Source of the DNA: Fonsecaea monophora
Lineage: Eukaryota > Ascomycota > Eurotiomycetes > Chaetothyriales > Herpotrichiellaceae
Assembly: GCF_001642475.1 (NCBI RefSeq)
Contig: NW_019173946.1
Span: forward strand, 310,001-374,000
Reading direction: 5' to 3'
DNA length: 64,000 nt
Shown in pieces: positions 22,885 to 34,104 of this stretch. The notes under the pieces are model-generated. The model made no database searches. It worked only from the letters and a program-made list of their open reading frames with translations, and was not told where the DNA came from. Positions within the stretch are counted from its first letter, which is position 1; the number at the start of each line of letters is the position of its first letter. The position numbers and the translations under genes were made by a program.

Positions 22885-24678
22885 GTTTGATATTGTCTCA
22901 ACGCCAACACTACACGGGAATACTGATGGGCCGAAAACAATGAATACAGGCACTCCGACGACAGGTTGTAGGCAACCCTTCGAAGAATGAGGCTTGGGCC
23001 TGGCTGGTCTGATCGTGTCTGGCCCAATGGGGGTTCGCAGTGGCGGAGCCTTCTTTCGGAGCCTTTTCCCAGGATTGAATATCCCTTCCTGGACTTGGAG
23101 AAACAGAGGTTGCCTTGGCCGGAGCCCGCCGCGGGTAGAGCTTTACTTGACAACCGAAGGAGATCGACAGAAAGTCATGATTACAATCGCCATTATGGTT
23201 TGAGGTAGGACCAAAGGCTCAATAGGAAAAGAGACAGTAGAGGAAAGGAGGTGATATCCACCAAGTCAGATGATGAGAGAAATGGAGCTGTCTATCACTG
23301 CAACAAAGAAAAAGCGAAAAGCGTGATGCTGGCCCGAACCGCTGCATAAAGCTGATTGGTAAAGGAATGGCAGCGGAGCCAATCTGTGATTAGGCCTCAT
23401 GAGATAACAAGTGTGGGAGAGCTGCGAACTCTTCCCATGTCAATAGGCTTGGTGATCTGTATCACGGATTTCTGGGAGTCTTGGGGGCTGATAATAGAGT
23501 CACACAGCATGATTCGTGCGTCGGGTCTTGCTCTCCGCATCCTAACCAGGCAGGAAGAAGAAAACCCCAAAGACTAGCATACAACGAAGCCAGTCGAATG
23601 GCTTCAGCGAGGTCTATCAATGTCGAAGCTTCGGGGTCATGTGTTGTGGCCGCGCTTTCTTACTTCGGCAACGGTTTGGGAGTGGCACGGCAGTAGTTCA
23701 TCGTGGATTGAGATTGTGGGGATGGTGGCATCATAGTTCTTGTTTGGAACATAGAAAACGTGTCTGACCCTCGATAGCGTGGGGGTAGCAAGCGCATTCG
23801 GTTGAGGGGTTCGACGGGCAAATCTGACGTGGTCCAAGACTCGGACGTGGAGAGCCAGCCAGGAACACAATGGGGACAGTGTCGAATCAGCTTGAACAAG
23901 AGCCACCGGTAACAGATAGGGGTCACAATCTCCTAGAACCCAGCGAGAGAGAGATGCAATCCAAGTGGAAGACTTCGGGGGTGAGTGTAAACCTTTGGCG
24001 ACAACAACGCCCCTCGGCGAAAGCATATAAGCACAAGGCGGGGCCTTTCCACCAGCTCGCCGAAGCTAGAACAGGGAAAACAGGTCTCTGATGCTCCATA
24101 GTTAGTAAGGCAAATGGGTCGTGTCGGATGACGTGCATCGTCTGTTGCGCAAGCGTCCGTCGGAAAGGGACAGTCATCCAGGGTGAAACAGGAACATGGC
24201 AGAGGGACAAGCAAACAAAGGACAAAAGGGTCCAGGTGGACATGCTGCATGAGAGCCCTGGTTGTTGAGAGTCTTCCCACCTATGGCTTTTCTTCGGCTG
24301 GGCCCCGTTTCTTTCAGGCGATTGTTTCCGCAACCTCGTATTCTCGACGCTTTTCATTCGAGCATGTGGCAGTTGTACTGATCGACTTGGACGAGTGCCG
24401 GATCCATCGAAATTGCGGGCCTATGTCGTTGCTTGCAAGGATCGCTAGCCTTGCTCGGAAACACCCAATCGCTCGTGGATACCGTCCGGACCATATCGTT
24501 CAACTGGAGCGATAACATCGGCTTCCTCCGTGTGACTGAATCCCTTTACTCACTAATACCTCTAGCAACCCCAACGCGACTCACCACATGCCATCGAAGA
24601 GAAAATCATACACCTGCCTAAGACCGAGGACCGTTTTGCTAATCATACAGGGTTACAGAGCCAGTAGGCAGAGTCAAC
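22885..24678. other. Intergenic, no gene recognised
   Basis: 1.8 kb that should hold the promoter of the ACT-domain gene (near 22885-23300) and the 3' UTR of XRN1. Frames up to 144 codons exist on both strands but look random, and no splice-joined product made sense. Confidence 0.5.
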
Positions 24679-27600
24679 TCACACTCCTCCACGCGGCGTT
24701 GCACCTCGTCCTCCCCTAGACGTACCACGTCCTCGACCACGACCCCGTGGGGTGGCAGGCTGATTCAAGCTTGCAGGTGGAGGAACATTGTTCTGCGACT
24801 TCGGCCGGAAATTAGGATTGTTCTGGACAACTCCAGTTTGAGCGTCTCCTCGATCCACGATAGTGTATCCTCCTCGAGCACTGACATGACCCATCGATGC
24901 ACGACCACCACGACCATGTTGGCCATTCGTCGCATTACCCCGGTGACCGTTGGCAGGTGAGCCAGACATGTTCCGGATTGGCATGGACGTTCCGGTCAAC
25001 TGGCCTCGACCGCCAGATGCATGGCCAGATACAGCTCCACGCCACGTACCCCGCAATGCTGGAGGTGTCCCGGCTGGACGTAATTGACCCGAGCCTCCGA
25101 TGCCAGGTTGGCCATAACCGGGGACGGTGAGAGGCGAGTGCCCTGTGCCATTGGTTTGTCGGTTTGCGCTTGCCTTTGACGAAGCAAGCACTTGTCGATT
25201 ACTGAGGTTCAAAACAGACCATGTCGGCACGGTGGATCCCCGGAATGGTGAGCAGCGGTCTCCCAACGATGTCCCACTCATAAAAGAGACGTCGAAGACA
25301 ACATCAAGCCAGGTTTCCCTTGTGGTTTGGGTCAGACCGACAACAGTTCCCTTGGAGGCAATCGGGACTTTGCCCGAGTCAGCCACGTAAATCACCCTGT
25401 CTCCGAGACTAAATCTTTGGTTTCCAAGACGCCATTGCGCATCCGAGGGCTTCAAAAGCGCATTTCGAGGGACTCCTCCAATGGTTTTGTTGTACGGAGC
25501 AGGCTCTGAGCGAAGTGCTTCGTCCGCAGCTTGCTCGATGCGCTTCACAATCTCTGAATCCAATTGCTCGGCTTCGAGCGGGACTTTCTCGAAGCTCTTT
25601 GACTCGATCTCTTTCAACCATGCTTGAATCTCTTTCACTTTTTCTTTGGCCTGCTGTTCGTCGCCAGGAAAGTATGCTGTCGCAGGCAACATGTCCCCTT
25701 GCGGGTTCTTGTGGATGCCGGCAATGAACTGCGGAAATCGTATCATGTATTGTTGAATCAGTTCAACAGCCGCTCGACTGAACTCCCATCCGCTCTGGCC
25801 TTTGCGTGAGTAGCCGAGAACTTTTAGCTTTTTGGCTTCAAACTTGAGATTTAGGCCCAGGTTCACCCTGGAGTCATCTACTGTGATCGAAAATGACGAG
25901 GTGATCTTTGCTAGTGCCAGAGGATTCAAGCCGAGGCTCTGGGCAACCTGGTACGAAGGTGTATATGGTGACAACCTTTCTGCCTGCCGGGCAATATCGC
26001 GTCCAAACTCCACCTGACGTGCTTTCGAGAGCGCAATCAAACATTTTGCTTTGCCGTTCTCATGGCCGATGACACTGACAGGGCGTCCATAAGCATAATC
26101 TCCAAGGAAGAAGGCGTTAGTACCGTCTGGAAATTCTTCTTCGATGGGTCGAGCCGCTTGCTCAATGAAACGAACATCCTCGCTGATCACATTTTCCACT
26201 ATAAGCTGAGTCGCATGGATGGTGTCGAGGCCTGGAAGCTCGGCAAATTCCTTGACAGTGGATCCGTCGTCCAGTTTCTTGAGGCCCTTGAGCATCTCGA
26301 CGTGGACCAGAGATTCAACTTCGCCAATCAACATTCCAAGTCTCTTGCTGTAGAACTTCTCAATTCGATCTGCCTTCTTCCGGAACTGGTCGATTTCGTT
26401 TCCAGAGTGCTCGATCGCCCTGATCTGATGAGGCACGCTTGTCCCATCATCCGCCATGACATAGTCGAAAAGTTCGTCCGAAACTTTGACAATCTTTGCT
26501 TCTTGTAAGAACGGATATCCAACATAGACACGCCTGTCCAAAAGGACTTTGGCATACTCCACTTTGGTTCGCGTTTCGGTATCTGATAAGGTGACGATCA
26601 TGCTCTCATTGCGGCTGTCTTGCTGGAAGACGTTCACGCCGTGGAATCCCAACGAGCCGGTAAATGGGAGCGTCTTCAAACTCGGAAAGCCAGCCAAAGC
26701 TGCGATACCAAGTTTGACTCCTTCCACCAGACCCACATACGGCTCCAGCCCGTCCATTGTCGGAAGCTCAAATTCATTTTGGATGCAGTGACAATGCGGC
26801 AGATCTGGGAAGATTCCGACAAATGATGAAGGATAAGTGTAGTCGACCTCTGGAGAATACGTGAATTTCAAGCTCACCCCAAAGTCATTGCGGAGGCGTT
26901 CGTCTTCGGTAAGCAGCGCATCTTTAGAAGCCATAGCATCGAGAAGCCGCCGCTCGTCAATGAATGGAATCTTGACCACAGCTTCCCATTCCTGTTTCTT
27001 GCCATTCATATCCAGTGCAAAATCTCGGGGATAGAAATCGATGATGGGTGAATCTTTTGATGTCATCAACTCGTGATAAACTTCTGGGACAATTTTCTTG
27101 CTTCGATCCGGAAGAACGCCCATCAGCTGTTGAAATGGTCGGAAAGGTTGACCGAGTTTGAAGTTCATATCCGCGCCCAGACCTCTCTTGACGTCCGAAA
27201 TCATGGGTGAGTAGTGATATTGATAAAACCAAGGCCATGAAGCAACGCCACGATAATAGTAGAAAAGGACCCATTGCAATCCCTGTACGTAGTTTTCCGC
27301 CAATTTCCTCAAGCCCTCTTCGTTCTCAAGGCCCCAGCCGAACTTTTCCTTGTAGTATTGATCTTTCCATTCCTGAAACTTTTGGTCGTACTTCTTCTGC
27401 ATGTCTTGTTGCGCTTGCTCGTCGGTGCTCTCTTCGACTTTCGCATTCTCATATCTCTTCAAGACCCGCATTATGGCCAACTCCGACTCTTCGTCTTCTT
27501 CGTCCGACTCTGCCTGTGCGCCCTTGGGAGGGAATTCCAACTGAAGGAAGCGGTTGCCGTCGCTGTCTTCCTTTGTGGACCACTGCAAATTCAAGTCGGT

Positions 27601-28896
27601 GGCGAGTTGCTGGACAAATTTACGATCTCGTGCCGGAAGTGTGGAAGATAGTTTGAGTGGCTGTTTTGTCGCCGGGTCCTTGTTGACAGGTGATATAAAG
27701 TATTTCTTCACCTCCTTGAAGAGCTGCTTTTGTTCAGGAGAGATCCTGACAGGACCACGCGAAGTTGTCAGTGGCTCGTCTGCATTTTGACCATTCCGTT
27801 TCGCGTCGATCCATTTGGCACCTGCGTATTCTGCCTCAAAGAACCGATTTTCTACCTCTGCCAACTCATCCAGGAGTACTCCCAACCGTTGGAGGTTGAT
27901 GACACCATGTTCGTTAATGTAACCGCCCAATGTTGGGAGAATTTGTTTGTATTTTTGGAACATGAGTGCCAGCGCCCCTTCGTTGATATGCAGATTTGGC
28001 AAGTTGGGTAAGAAATCGTTTCCAACAAAGAAAGCCATTAAGATGAAGTCGTCGATGATTCGTTCCATATCATAATCAAATTCAAGAGCGCCCGGCTGCT
28101 TTAGCTCCTGGAACTCCAGCTCCAGGTATTCTCTGACAATGCAAAGATGCATGAGGTAGAAGTTCTGATGCTCTAGCTCCTTGGATTTCTTTTGTGACTG
28201 TCTTCCGAAAGTAACTTCCTCGCGAAGCAAGCAGAAGTGTGGGTCGTGGCTCAGCAGACCCAACATGATCAGATCAGCATCCAGCCCATACAAACAGTGG
28301 CGTACATTGGGGTCGTAGTCAGGCTGCGCTTTGGCTTGTCGGATATACTCCATGATTTTGTGTTCCCCTTCTCCGGGAACTTCGTGACCGGACAACACGA
28401 CCTCGACACCTTGCCAATCGACGTCTTCAGAGACCTTCTTGCTGATGAAATACTTGAGCTGTTTAGTAAGCCTGGCCATGAATTCTGTACCAGGGGTAAT
28501 GCAATTGCTGTCAAACGGATCTTCCTTGGGCAACTCCACGCCTTCTTTGATTGCCTTTTCACGAGCCTTCTCTGCGTCGAGGGCGGTACGAAAGCGGCGA
28601 GAGCGCTGTTGATTCATCTTGGCCCGGGGTGCCACTCCATCGACGGCCATGAAAAACAGCTTTTTCGGTTTTATCTTGCCGAAAAGATGCTCTATATAGT
28701 TGAAGATGGCGATGAACATCTTGTCCTCGGTCATCCGGAAAGAAGGGGAGTCAGAGTCCTTGTGCGTACAATTGTGGATGATGCCATTCATATCGAGGTA
28801 AAGACAGTCGAATTCTGGAATGCGGTTCTCTGCGATCAGCTGTGAGATGGCAGGGTATCGCTCGCTGAGCCATCGAAAGAATTTTGGAACACCCAT
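24679..28896 (-). CDS. xrn1: 5'-3' exoribonuclease 1 (XRN1/Kem1)
   Basis: The cytoplasmic enzyme that degrades decapped mRNA, acting after Dcp1/Dcp2. It is one uninterrupted 1405-aa frame, about the usual fungal length. The N-terminus MGVPKFFRWLSERYP and YLDMNGIIHNCTH open the XRN nuclease domain. The acidic active site is visible in FFMAVDGVAPRAKMNQQRSRRF, SGHEVPGEGEHKIMEYIR and YGLDADLIML. The second conserved region follows (FLPNLPNLHINEGALALMF), then a Tudor/SH3-like C-terminal region (GDRVIYVADSGKVPIASKGTVVGL). The last 150 residues are glycine- and arginine-rich with RGG/RGRG motifs, a usual tail for RNA binding. It is divergent from hat2 with 450 bases between the two ATGs. Confidence 0.97.
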   Translation of the reverse strand: MGVPKFFRWLSERYPAISQLIAENRIPEFDCLYLDMNGIIHNCTHKDSDSPSFRMTEDKMFIAIFNYIEHLFGKIKPKKLFFMAVDGVAPRAKMNQQRSRRFRTALDAEKAREKAIKEGVELPKEDPFDSNCITPGTEFMARLTKQLKYFISKKVSEDVDWQGVEVVLSGHEVPGEGEHKIMEYIRQAKAQPDYDPNVRHCLYGLDADLIMLGLLSHDPHFCLLREEVTFGRQSQKKSKELEHQNFYLMHLCIVREYLELEFQELKQPGALEFDYDMERIIDDFILMAFFVGNDFLPNLPNLHINEGALALMFQKYKQILPTLGGYINEHGVINLQRLGVLLDELAEVENRFFEAEYAGAKWIDAKRNGQNADEPLTTSRGPVRISPEQKQLFKEVKKYFISPVNKDPATKQPLKLSSTLPARDRKFVQQLATDLNLQWSTKEDSDGNRFLQLEFPPKGAQAESDEEDEESELAIMRVLKRYENAKVEESTDEQAQQDMQKKYDQKFQEWKDQYYKEKFGWGLENEEGLRKLAENYVQGLQWVLFYYYRGVASWPWFYQYHYSPMISDVKRGLGADMNFKLGQPFRPFQQLMGVLPDRSKKIVPEVYHELMTSKDSPIIDFYPRDFALDMNGKKQEWEAVVKIPFIDERRLLDAMASKDALLTEDERLRNDFGVSLKFTYSPEVDYTYPSSFVGIFPDLPHCHCIQNEFELPTMDGLEPYVGLVEGVKLGIAALAGFPSLKTLPFTGSLGFHGVNVFQQDSRNESMIVTLSDTETRTKVEYAKVLLDRRVYVGYPFLQEAKIVKVSDELFDYVMADDGTSVPHQIRAIEHSGNEIDQFRKKADRIEKFYSKRLGMLIGEVESLVHVEMLKGLKKLDDGSTVKEFAELPGLDTIHATQLIVENVISEDVRFIEQAARPIEEEFPDGTNAFFLGDYAYGRPVSVIGHENGKAKCLIALSKARQVEFGRDIARQAERLSPYTPSYQVAQSLGLNPLALAKITSSFSITVDDSRVNLGLNLKFEAKKLKVLGYSRKGQSGWEFSRAAVELIQQYMIRFPQFIAGIHKNPQGDMLPATAYFPGDEQQAKEKVKEIQAWLKEIESKSFEKVPLEAEQLDSEIVKRIEQAADEALRSEPAPYNKTIGGVPRNALLKPSDAQWRLGNQRFSLGDRVIYVADSGKVPIASKGTVVGLTQTTRETWLDVVFDVSFMSGTSLGDRCSPFRGSTVPTWSVLNLSNRQVLASSKASANRQTNGTGHSPLTVPGYGQPGIGGSGQLRPAGTPPALRGTWRGAVSGHASGGRGQLTGTSMPIRNMSGSPANGHRGNATNGQHGRGGRASMGHVSARGGYTIVDRGDAQTGVVQNNPNFRPKSQNNVPPPASLNQPATPRGRGRGRGTSRGGRGATPRGGV

Positions 28897-29346
28897 GGTG
28901 GCGGTGGGCGTAGAACCAAGCGACGTAGATAGAAGTCGGTGAAAAAGAGGGTATACGAAGCTGCTACTTCTCGAATTTCACATGCGAAGGGCGCAGGTCG
29001 CAGATGCGCAGGGATCAAGGCGCGTGTTCTACAGAAACCACCTCTACTTGAAGGTAAACGATGTTTATTGCGGGATTGATGATGAGTCGAGGCTGAATGT
29101 CGAAGACGGCCTCGCCACTTTTGCGGTCTTGGCAAGCTAGTCCTGTTTTGGCGGTTCACTTAACGCGTCTGTCCCGGTGCGTTTCTGAAGTCTGGAGACA
29201 GCGCGTCGCTTTGATCAAGAGCTTTAAAGAGCACAGAGAAGCGACACCGAACCTATAAGCCATCGGAGTGGCCTGCGCCACCTTTTCGTCCTGAGATCGC
29301 CTCCATCCCTTTCAGTTCACACGAGCTCTCTTCTGACACACACAAA
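28897..29346. promoter_or_regulatory. Shared divergent promoter of xrn1 and hat2
   Basis: 450 bases between two head-to-head ATGs, with no open frame of note. A bidirectional promoter is inferred from layout only. Confidence 0.55.
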
Positions 29347-30769
29347 ATGGCGGAGGACGACGAGAACAGTAAGGCCGCATGATTCACAGCGCAGGTCTAG
29401 CTACTAACCAGCATTAAATGTCAAGTGAGCGACCAAGAGTTCAACAATGAAGACGCCGAGACCGAGCAGAAAATCATCAATGAAGAATACAAGACGTGGA
29501 AGAAGAACGCTCCTTTTCTCTATGATATGATCCTCAGTACGGCCCTGGATTGGCCTACCCTTACAACCCAGTGGTTCCCAGACGTCACGGCGTAAGAAAC
29601 CTGCTCTCCTCGGCCATTGTGGTATTATGGCTAATGCGAACAGGGTACGCGACACCGACTACTCCAAACACCGTCTATTGATTGGCACACATACGGCTGA
29701 AGGCCAACCGAACTACCTAGAAGTGGCCAGCGTCCAACTGCCCAATCGCAAGAAACCAGATGTGAAAGACTACAATGAAGAGACAGGAGAAATCGGTGGA
29801 TACGGTGGAGGATCAACAGGCAAAAATCAAATTGAAGTCAAGTTCAATATTGTCCAGAAGATTGATCACCCTGGCGAGGTCAACAAGGCACGATACCAGC
29901 CCGACAACCCGAACATTATCGCTACCATGTGCACGGACGGGCGAGTCATGATCTGGGACCGATCGAAGCTTCCTGGCCTGCCTTCAGGAAGACCTAATCC
30001 TACGATAGAGCTCAGTGGGCACACCAAGGAGGGCTACGGTCTCAGCTGGGATCCCTTCCACGCTGGTCAATTGGCGACGGCCAGCGAAGACTTTACAGTC
30101 CGACTTTGGGACATCACACAGGCCACTAAAACTAACAAGTTACTAAACGAGGCTCGTCGTTACACGCATCACTGGGGAATCGTAAATGATGTGCAATTCC
30201 ATCCCCTCCTTCCAAATCTGGTGGGAACTGTCTCCGACGACCTCACCATGCAACTTTTGGATCTTAGACAAGGTGAAACTACCCGATCAGCTGCCAAGGG
30301 CGAGAATCAGCATCGGGATGCAATCAACGCCATTGCGTTCAACCTTTCAGTGGATACTGTGGTGGCCACTGGAAGTGCCGATAAGACCATTGCTCTATGG
30401 GATCTCCGAAATCTCAAGGACAAGCTGCACGTTCTCGAGGGGCACAAGGACAGTGTGACGACATTGGAATGGCATCCATTCGAAGAGTCGGTTCTGGCAT
30501 CAAGCAGTTATGATCGAAGGATAATGTTTTGGGACTTGTCCAAGGTCGGCGAGGAACAGAATCCTGAAGACGGTGAAGACGGACCCCCCGAGCTTCTTTT
30601 CATGCACGGAGGACACACCAACCGGATCAGCGATTTCTCATGGAACAAAAACCTTCCCTGGGTGGTGTGCAGTGCAGCGGATGACAACTTGATCCAGGTG
30701 TGGAAGGTTGCGGAGGCTATTGTTGGTCCTGACGATGAAGATGTCCCAATGAATGAGCTGGAAGGGTGA
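29347..30769 (+). CDS. hat2: Histone-binding WD40 protein Hat2 (RBBP4/RBBP7 type)
   Basis: Subunit of the type B histone acetyltransferase (with Hat1), and by family membership a histone H3-H4 chaperone of the RBBP4/Msi1 group. Exons 29347-29368, 29426-29591 and 29644-30769 give 437 aa. The N-terminal helix and its junction with the propeller are typical: INEEYKTWKKNAPFLYDMILSTALDWPTLTTQWFPDV. The phrase HRLLIGTHTAEGQPNYL and seven WD blades follow, with GHTKEGYGLSWDPFHAGQLATASEDFTVRLWD and GSADKTIALWDLRNL among them. The first intron uses an AAG acceptor preceded by CTAAC and keeps the frame as MAEDDENMSDQEF; this is the least certain junction. The Hat2-like wording favours Hat2 over the CAF-1 subunit. 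Related RBBP4-type proteins also serve PRC2, whose EZH2-like enzyme is at 48.8 kb. Confidence 0.92.
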
Positions 30770-31854
30770 ACGAAATCAAGTATACTGATGACGAGAGTGT
30801 CGCGCTTAGGCTCTGCGGTCTGGAGTCAAAGCTGACAAGTGAAAAAATGGTGGTTTGGGTCGAACCTGGAGCATTTCTGGTGTACCAATACCATCATTTG
30901 CATTGAGCGTGGTTTCGTTGCGGGCGCCCGTGGCTTTGCATACTGGGAATGGTTGAAGCATCGGGACTATCGAGAGGGCAGAGCAAGGACCATGGGTGGA
31001 CATTGCTAAGTCATTTCACAGGGAACCAGCACCATGAGACGCGATTCGGATGGCAAAAGCCACAGAAACGAATTGTTTAAATCGGATTCTAGCAGCGTGG
31101 TACTCATATTGAAAGATCCAGAATATCGCTCGTACTTCGTCTACAGGTGGTGTGGCTGCGCACAGCGGAATCAGCCGTGCAGGCACATAGGGGGCCCTGC
31201 CGAATACAGATAACGAGTCTCTAACAGTACCTACGCGCCTACATATTGTAGGTAGCGAGGCTAGGTACTAGGATGGGCTGAAAGGGCTGCTGCTGCTGAG
31301 CTTTAGTGGGCTCCTCAATTAAAACTGCGCCTCATTAGCCGTAGTGGGTGCCTGGAAAAATGCTTGTCTGCGATCATCCCCTTATTGGCTTTCCCGGTCC
31401 CAAGTTCAAGGGGCCTATCACACCTATAAGACTGTGCCACAGTTGATGCTAGGCTTGTCGTCATCGCCCATCGAGTCCCCGCAAGTGCCCGACAAGTGAC
31501 CGCCCTTTCGGACCAGCCCATTGGTTCTCGTACCCCTCGGCCCTGTCGCATCGACATCTGCCATCATTCAATAATACAGCCGCTCATACGAGGTACTCCA
31601 ACCCACTTGTACCTGGAGGTATGGACAGAGTCTGATCAGGCATCAACCATTCTCTTTTTCCCCCGGCTGTACAACCACACGTGGTATCTAAGACCCCTCT
31701 TCTAATGATAAAGAATGCTGCTGGCATGATTGCCCTTCGTCTGGAGTTTGATCACCTTTCGAGACATCTCTTCCGCCCCATTTCAGAGGACGCCGCGTCC
31801 CCTCTAAGAACCTGACTACCTCTTCCTCCTAATGCCTGTTCCCTCCCGTTAGGT
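30770..31854. other. Intergenic; upstream region of Zn2Cys6 gene
   Basis: 1.1 kb without a supported gene. It contains one copy of TACGAGGTA (31587-31595) and a six-codon upstream frame ending two bases before the regulator's ATG. Confidence 0.5.
31832..31852 (+). other. Upstream open reading frame of the Zn2Cys6 gene
   Basis: ATG CCT GTT CCC TCC CGT TAG, six codons, ending two bases before the main ATG at 31855. If the transcript starts upstream of it, reinitiation or leaky scanning would be needed. Alternatively the TTAG just before the ATG is an intron acceptor and the frame is removed. Confidence 0.4.
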
Positions 31855-33558
31855 ATGGTCGGTATCCCAAGGAGCAAAGGCTGTCGCATATGCGTCAAGC
31901 GTCGAGTCAGGTGTGACTTGACACGCCCAATCTGCAATAACTGCGCCAGAGGCAACCGACCCTGCCCAGGATACGACTCCGATCTGAGGATTTACGATGA
32001 AGGCTCAAAACTCCGAAAGCGCTTTGGTCAAGGGGATGAATCAGAGTCGAGGACTGAGTCCGACAGCGTGTCGCCATCTACGAGCCATCAAAGTCAGTCA
32101 ACAGAGTCTTCGCCCGAAGGTTCAACCGACCTAATCACCCGTTTCAATACGCCGGACCTGGAAGCACGTCACTATCGACCCAGCCAAGTGCTACCGGCTC
32201 GTAATACCTTTTTTAACATGCTAGAGAGCCAGATATATCCTGATTCCGATCTTTGGGGGGCGACAATGTCAACAGGCGGCTGGGGCGGTCCTCTCGGTGA
32301 CGACTCAATCTACCTGGAGATCCCGTCAAAAATGACACTCAATAACCCCATCTACTCTCCCAACCTAGTACAAGAACAACTTCTCAACACCTTTTCTTCC
32401 TCGTTAGGGGGCCACGGTCCACTTTTGCTTCCTCGTCAGATGCGAAGCCACCAGAATTGGCTGGCCCAGTTACCTGCCCTTTTCGGCACAAAACTCCTCG
32501 ATACGGCGGTTCGCGCAGTCTCCTTGGTTCATTTGAGTCGAACGCAACGGACGGATGTATTTGTGCAAGAATCAAGACAATACTACGGCAAAGCGTTGCG
32601 TCTTCTCAATCAGTCGCTCACTGATGATACCAAGGGGATGTCGACCGAGACGCTGTCTGCTACGATTCTACTTTCATTCTACGAGATGTTTGCTTCCGAC
32701 TCGAATCAGTCCTGGGTGCGCCATGCTGGTGGCGCCGGGACATTGATGCGCATTCGTGGACCAGACCGTCACCTAGCAGGACTGGATCGGGATGTCTACC
32801 TTGCTTACCGCCATACCATCGTCATTGATGCCTTCATGAGAGGAGAAGCCTGTTTTCTAGCCGAGCCCCAATGGATAGAAATGGCCAAGAAGATTCATGA
32901 AGATCTACGAGCCACTGGTATTCCTGACGAGCGAATGGGGATTTTCGACCTCGCCGAGGAGTTCTACATGGAGCACATCTTTATTCCAAAGACTTTACGC
33001 GATTCTCGGAATTTAGGCGAGGCACGACGGAAGTTACCCCCCGACCAATATGCGGCCCATTTAGAGACGCTCCTCGCAAGGACGCGATTGCATAGAGCCA
33101 ACCTCAAATCTATCAATCTAAGACTCCGAGCAGCCCTGAAGAAACAAGGCCTCGAAACCTTGTCAATGGAAACCATGGATCCCGTCTTTCCAAAACAGTA
33201 CATCTTTGTCAATGTATTTGTTGCGTCAACCCACGTTGGCTATTGGACAATCATGGTCATCCTCAACCTCATTTTGAAGGACATCGAAAAAGATGTCGCG
33301 CCCGAGAAGCACGACCTGTACCTTATGGAGAATCGGGAAATTGCTCGAGAGATGTGTCGGACTGCGCCGTTCATGTTGACATCATCTTTTCTGGGACCGT
33401 TTTTTATCATCTTCGCTCTCAGACTGTGCTTGATGGTGTTCGAGCCTGGACTAGAACGAGATTGGGTAGTACAAAAACTCATCCAAATTGGTGATACCCA
33501 TATGAGAATGGCCTCGGACATCCCACCATTTGACCCAAAGTCAACCTTTTATGACTAG
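31855..33558 (+). CDS. Zn2Cys6 transcription factor
   Basis: A nuclear binuclear-cluster regulator, 567 aa, single exon. The DNA-binding cluster is at the extreme N-terminus, C10-C13-C20-C27-C30-C37 (GCRICVKRRVRCDLTRPICNNC..), with the family's CX2CX6CX6CX2CX6C spacing. A serine-rich linker follows (residues 60-95). The rest is the fungal_trans_2-type region seen in many such regulators, with LLDTAVRAVSLVHLSRTQ, YYGKALRLLNQSL, LLSFYEMFASDSNQSWVRHAGGAGTLMRIRGP. It lies 546 bases upstream of an oxidoreductase gene on the same strand, which may be a target. Target genes cannot be read from sequence. Confidence 0.93.
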   Translation: MVGIPRSKGCRICVKRRVRCDLTRPICNNCARGNRPCPGYDSDLRIYDEGSKLRKRFGQGDESESRTESDSVSPSTSHQSQSTESSPEGSTDLITRFNTPDLEARHYRPSQVLPARNTFFNMLESQIYPDSDLWGATMSTGGWGGPLGDDSIYLEIPSKMTLNNPIYSPNLVQEQLLNTFSSSLGGHGPLLLPRQMRSHQNWLAQLPALFGTKLLDTAVRAVSLVHLSRTQRTDVFVQESRQYYGKALRLLNQSLTDDTKGMSTETLSATILLSFYEMFASDSNQSWVRHAGGAGTLMRIRGPDRHLAGLDRDVYLAYRHTIVIDAFMRGEACFLAEPQWIEMAKKIHEDLRATGIPDERMGIFDLAEEFYMEHIFIPKTLRDSRNLGEARRKLPPDQYAAHLETLLARTRLHRANLKSINLRLRAALKKQGLETLSMETMDPVFPKQYIFVNVFVASTHVGYWTIMVILNLILKDIEKDVAPEKHDLYLMENREIAREMCRTAPFMLTSSFLGPFFIIFALRLCLMVFEPGLERDWVVQKLIQIGDTHMRMASDIPPFDPKSTFYD

Positions 33559-34104
33559 AGCACAGTCCACCCCAAGTTCTCTTTAGTTCTGGGGATGGGG
33601 AGAAGCCAACATACCTGTCGACCGATGACGGATTCAGTCGAGCAAATTGAAGCCAGGACGGCAGCAGCACGGATCATCAGGGCATCTACCAAGGCACAAT
33701 AGTGACTTCTCTATTGGCACATATCTCCAGAATATTCCATCCAAACACGACGCATTGAGACCTTTGCCACCACTCGTGTTCGATGTTAATCACGAGACTT
33801 GGCAACGGACGAAATTTTGGGCTGTATGACCCACCGTAATGCTCCGCTCCTTAGTAATGGGCAAACTGTGAGTTCTACCACTGGAAGAATGATTGGGGTG
33901 CGATCAAAACACAGGAGACGTGCTTTTGGTCATGGTGGTCCAGACAAATGCCGCATGTTGTGTATATAAAGCCATGCATTGCACGTCCTGGCTTTCACCT
34001 TTATCGCTACCCCGGAGTGTCCTTCAGCAACGTACTCACCAACCACAGCACCATCTACCAAGAACCCGAAGAGCATATCAACATATCGTCTATCAACATT
34101 CACA
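33559..34104. other. Intergenic; promoter of the oxidoreductase gene
   Basis: 546 bases with no gene. A TATA box is at 33963-33970. Confidence 0.55.
33963..33970 (+). promoter_or_regulatory. TATA box of the oxidoreductase gene
   Basis: TATATAAA, 142 bases upstream of the ATG at 34105, a usual distance for a fungal core promoter with a 5' UTR of about 100 bases. Confidence 0.55.

Noticed and set aside
23923..24515. Overlapping frames of 110-144 codons on both strands
   Set aside because: No family similarity and no consistent splice structure; treated as chance frames in 1.8 kb of intergenic DNA.
24679..28896. Long opposite-strand frames inside the XRN1 gene (for example 28237-28845)
   Set aside because: These are shadows of a long conserved coding region on the other strand.
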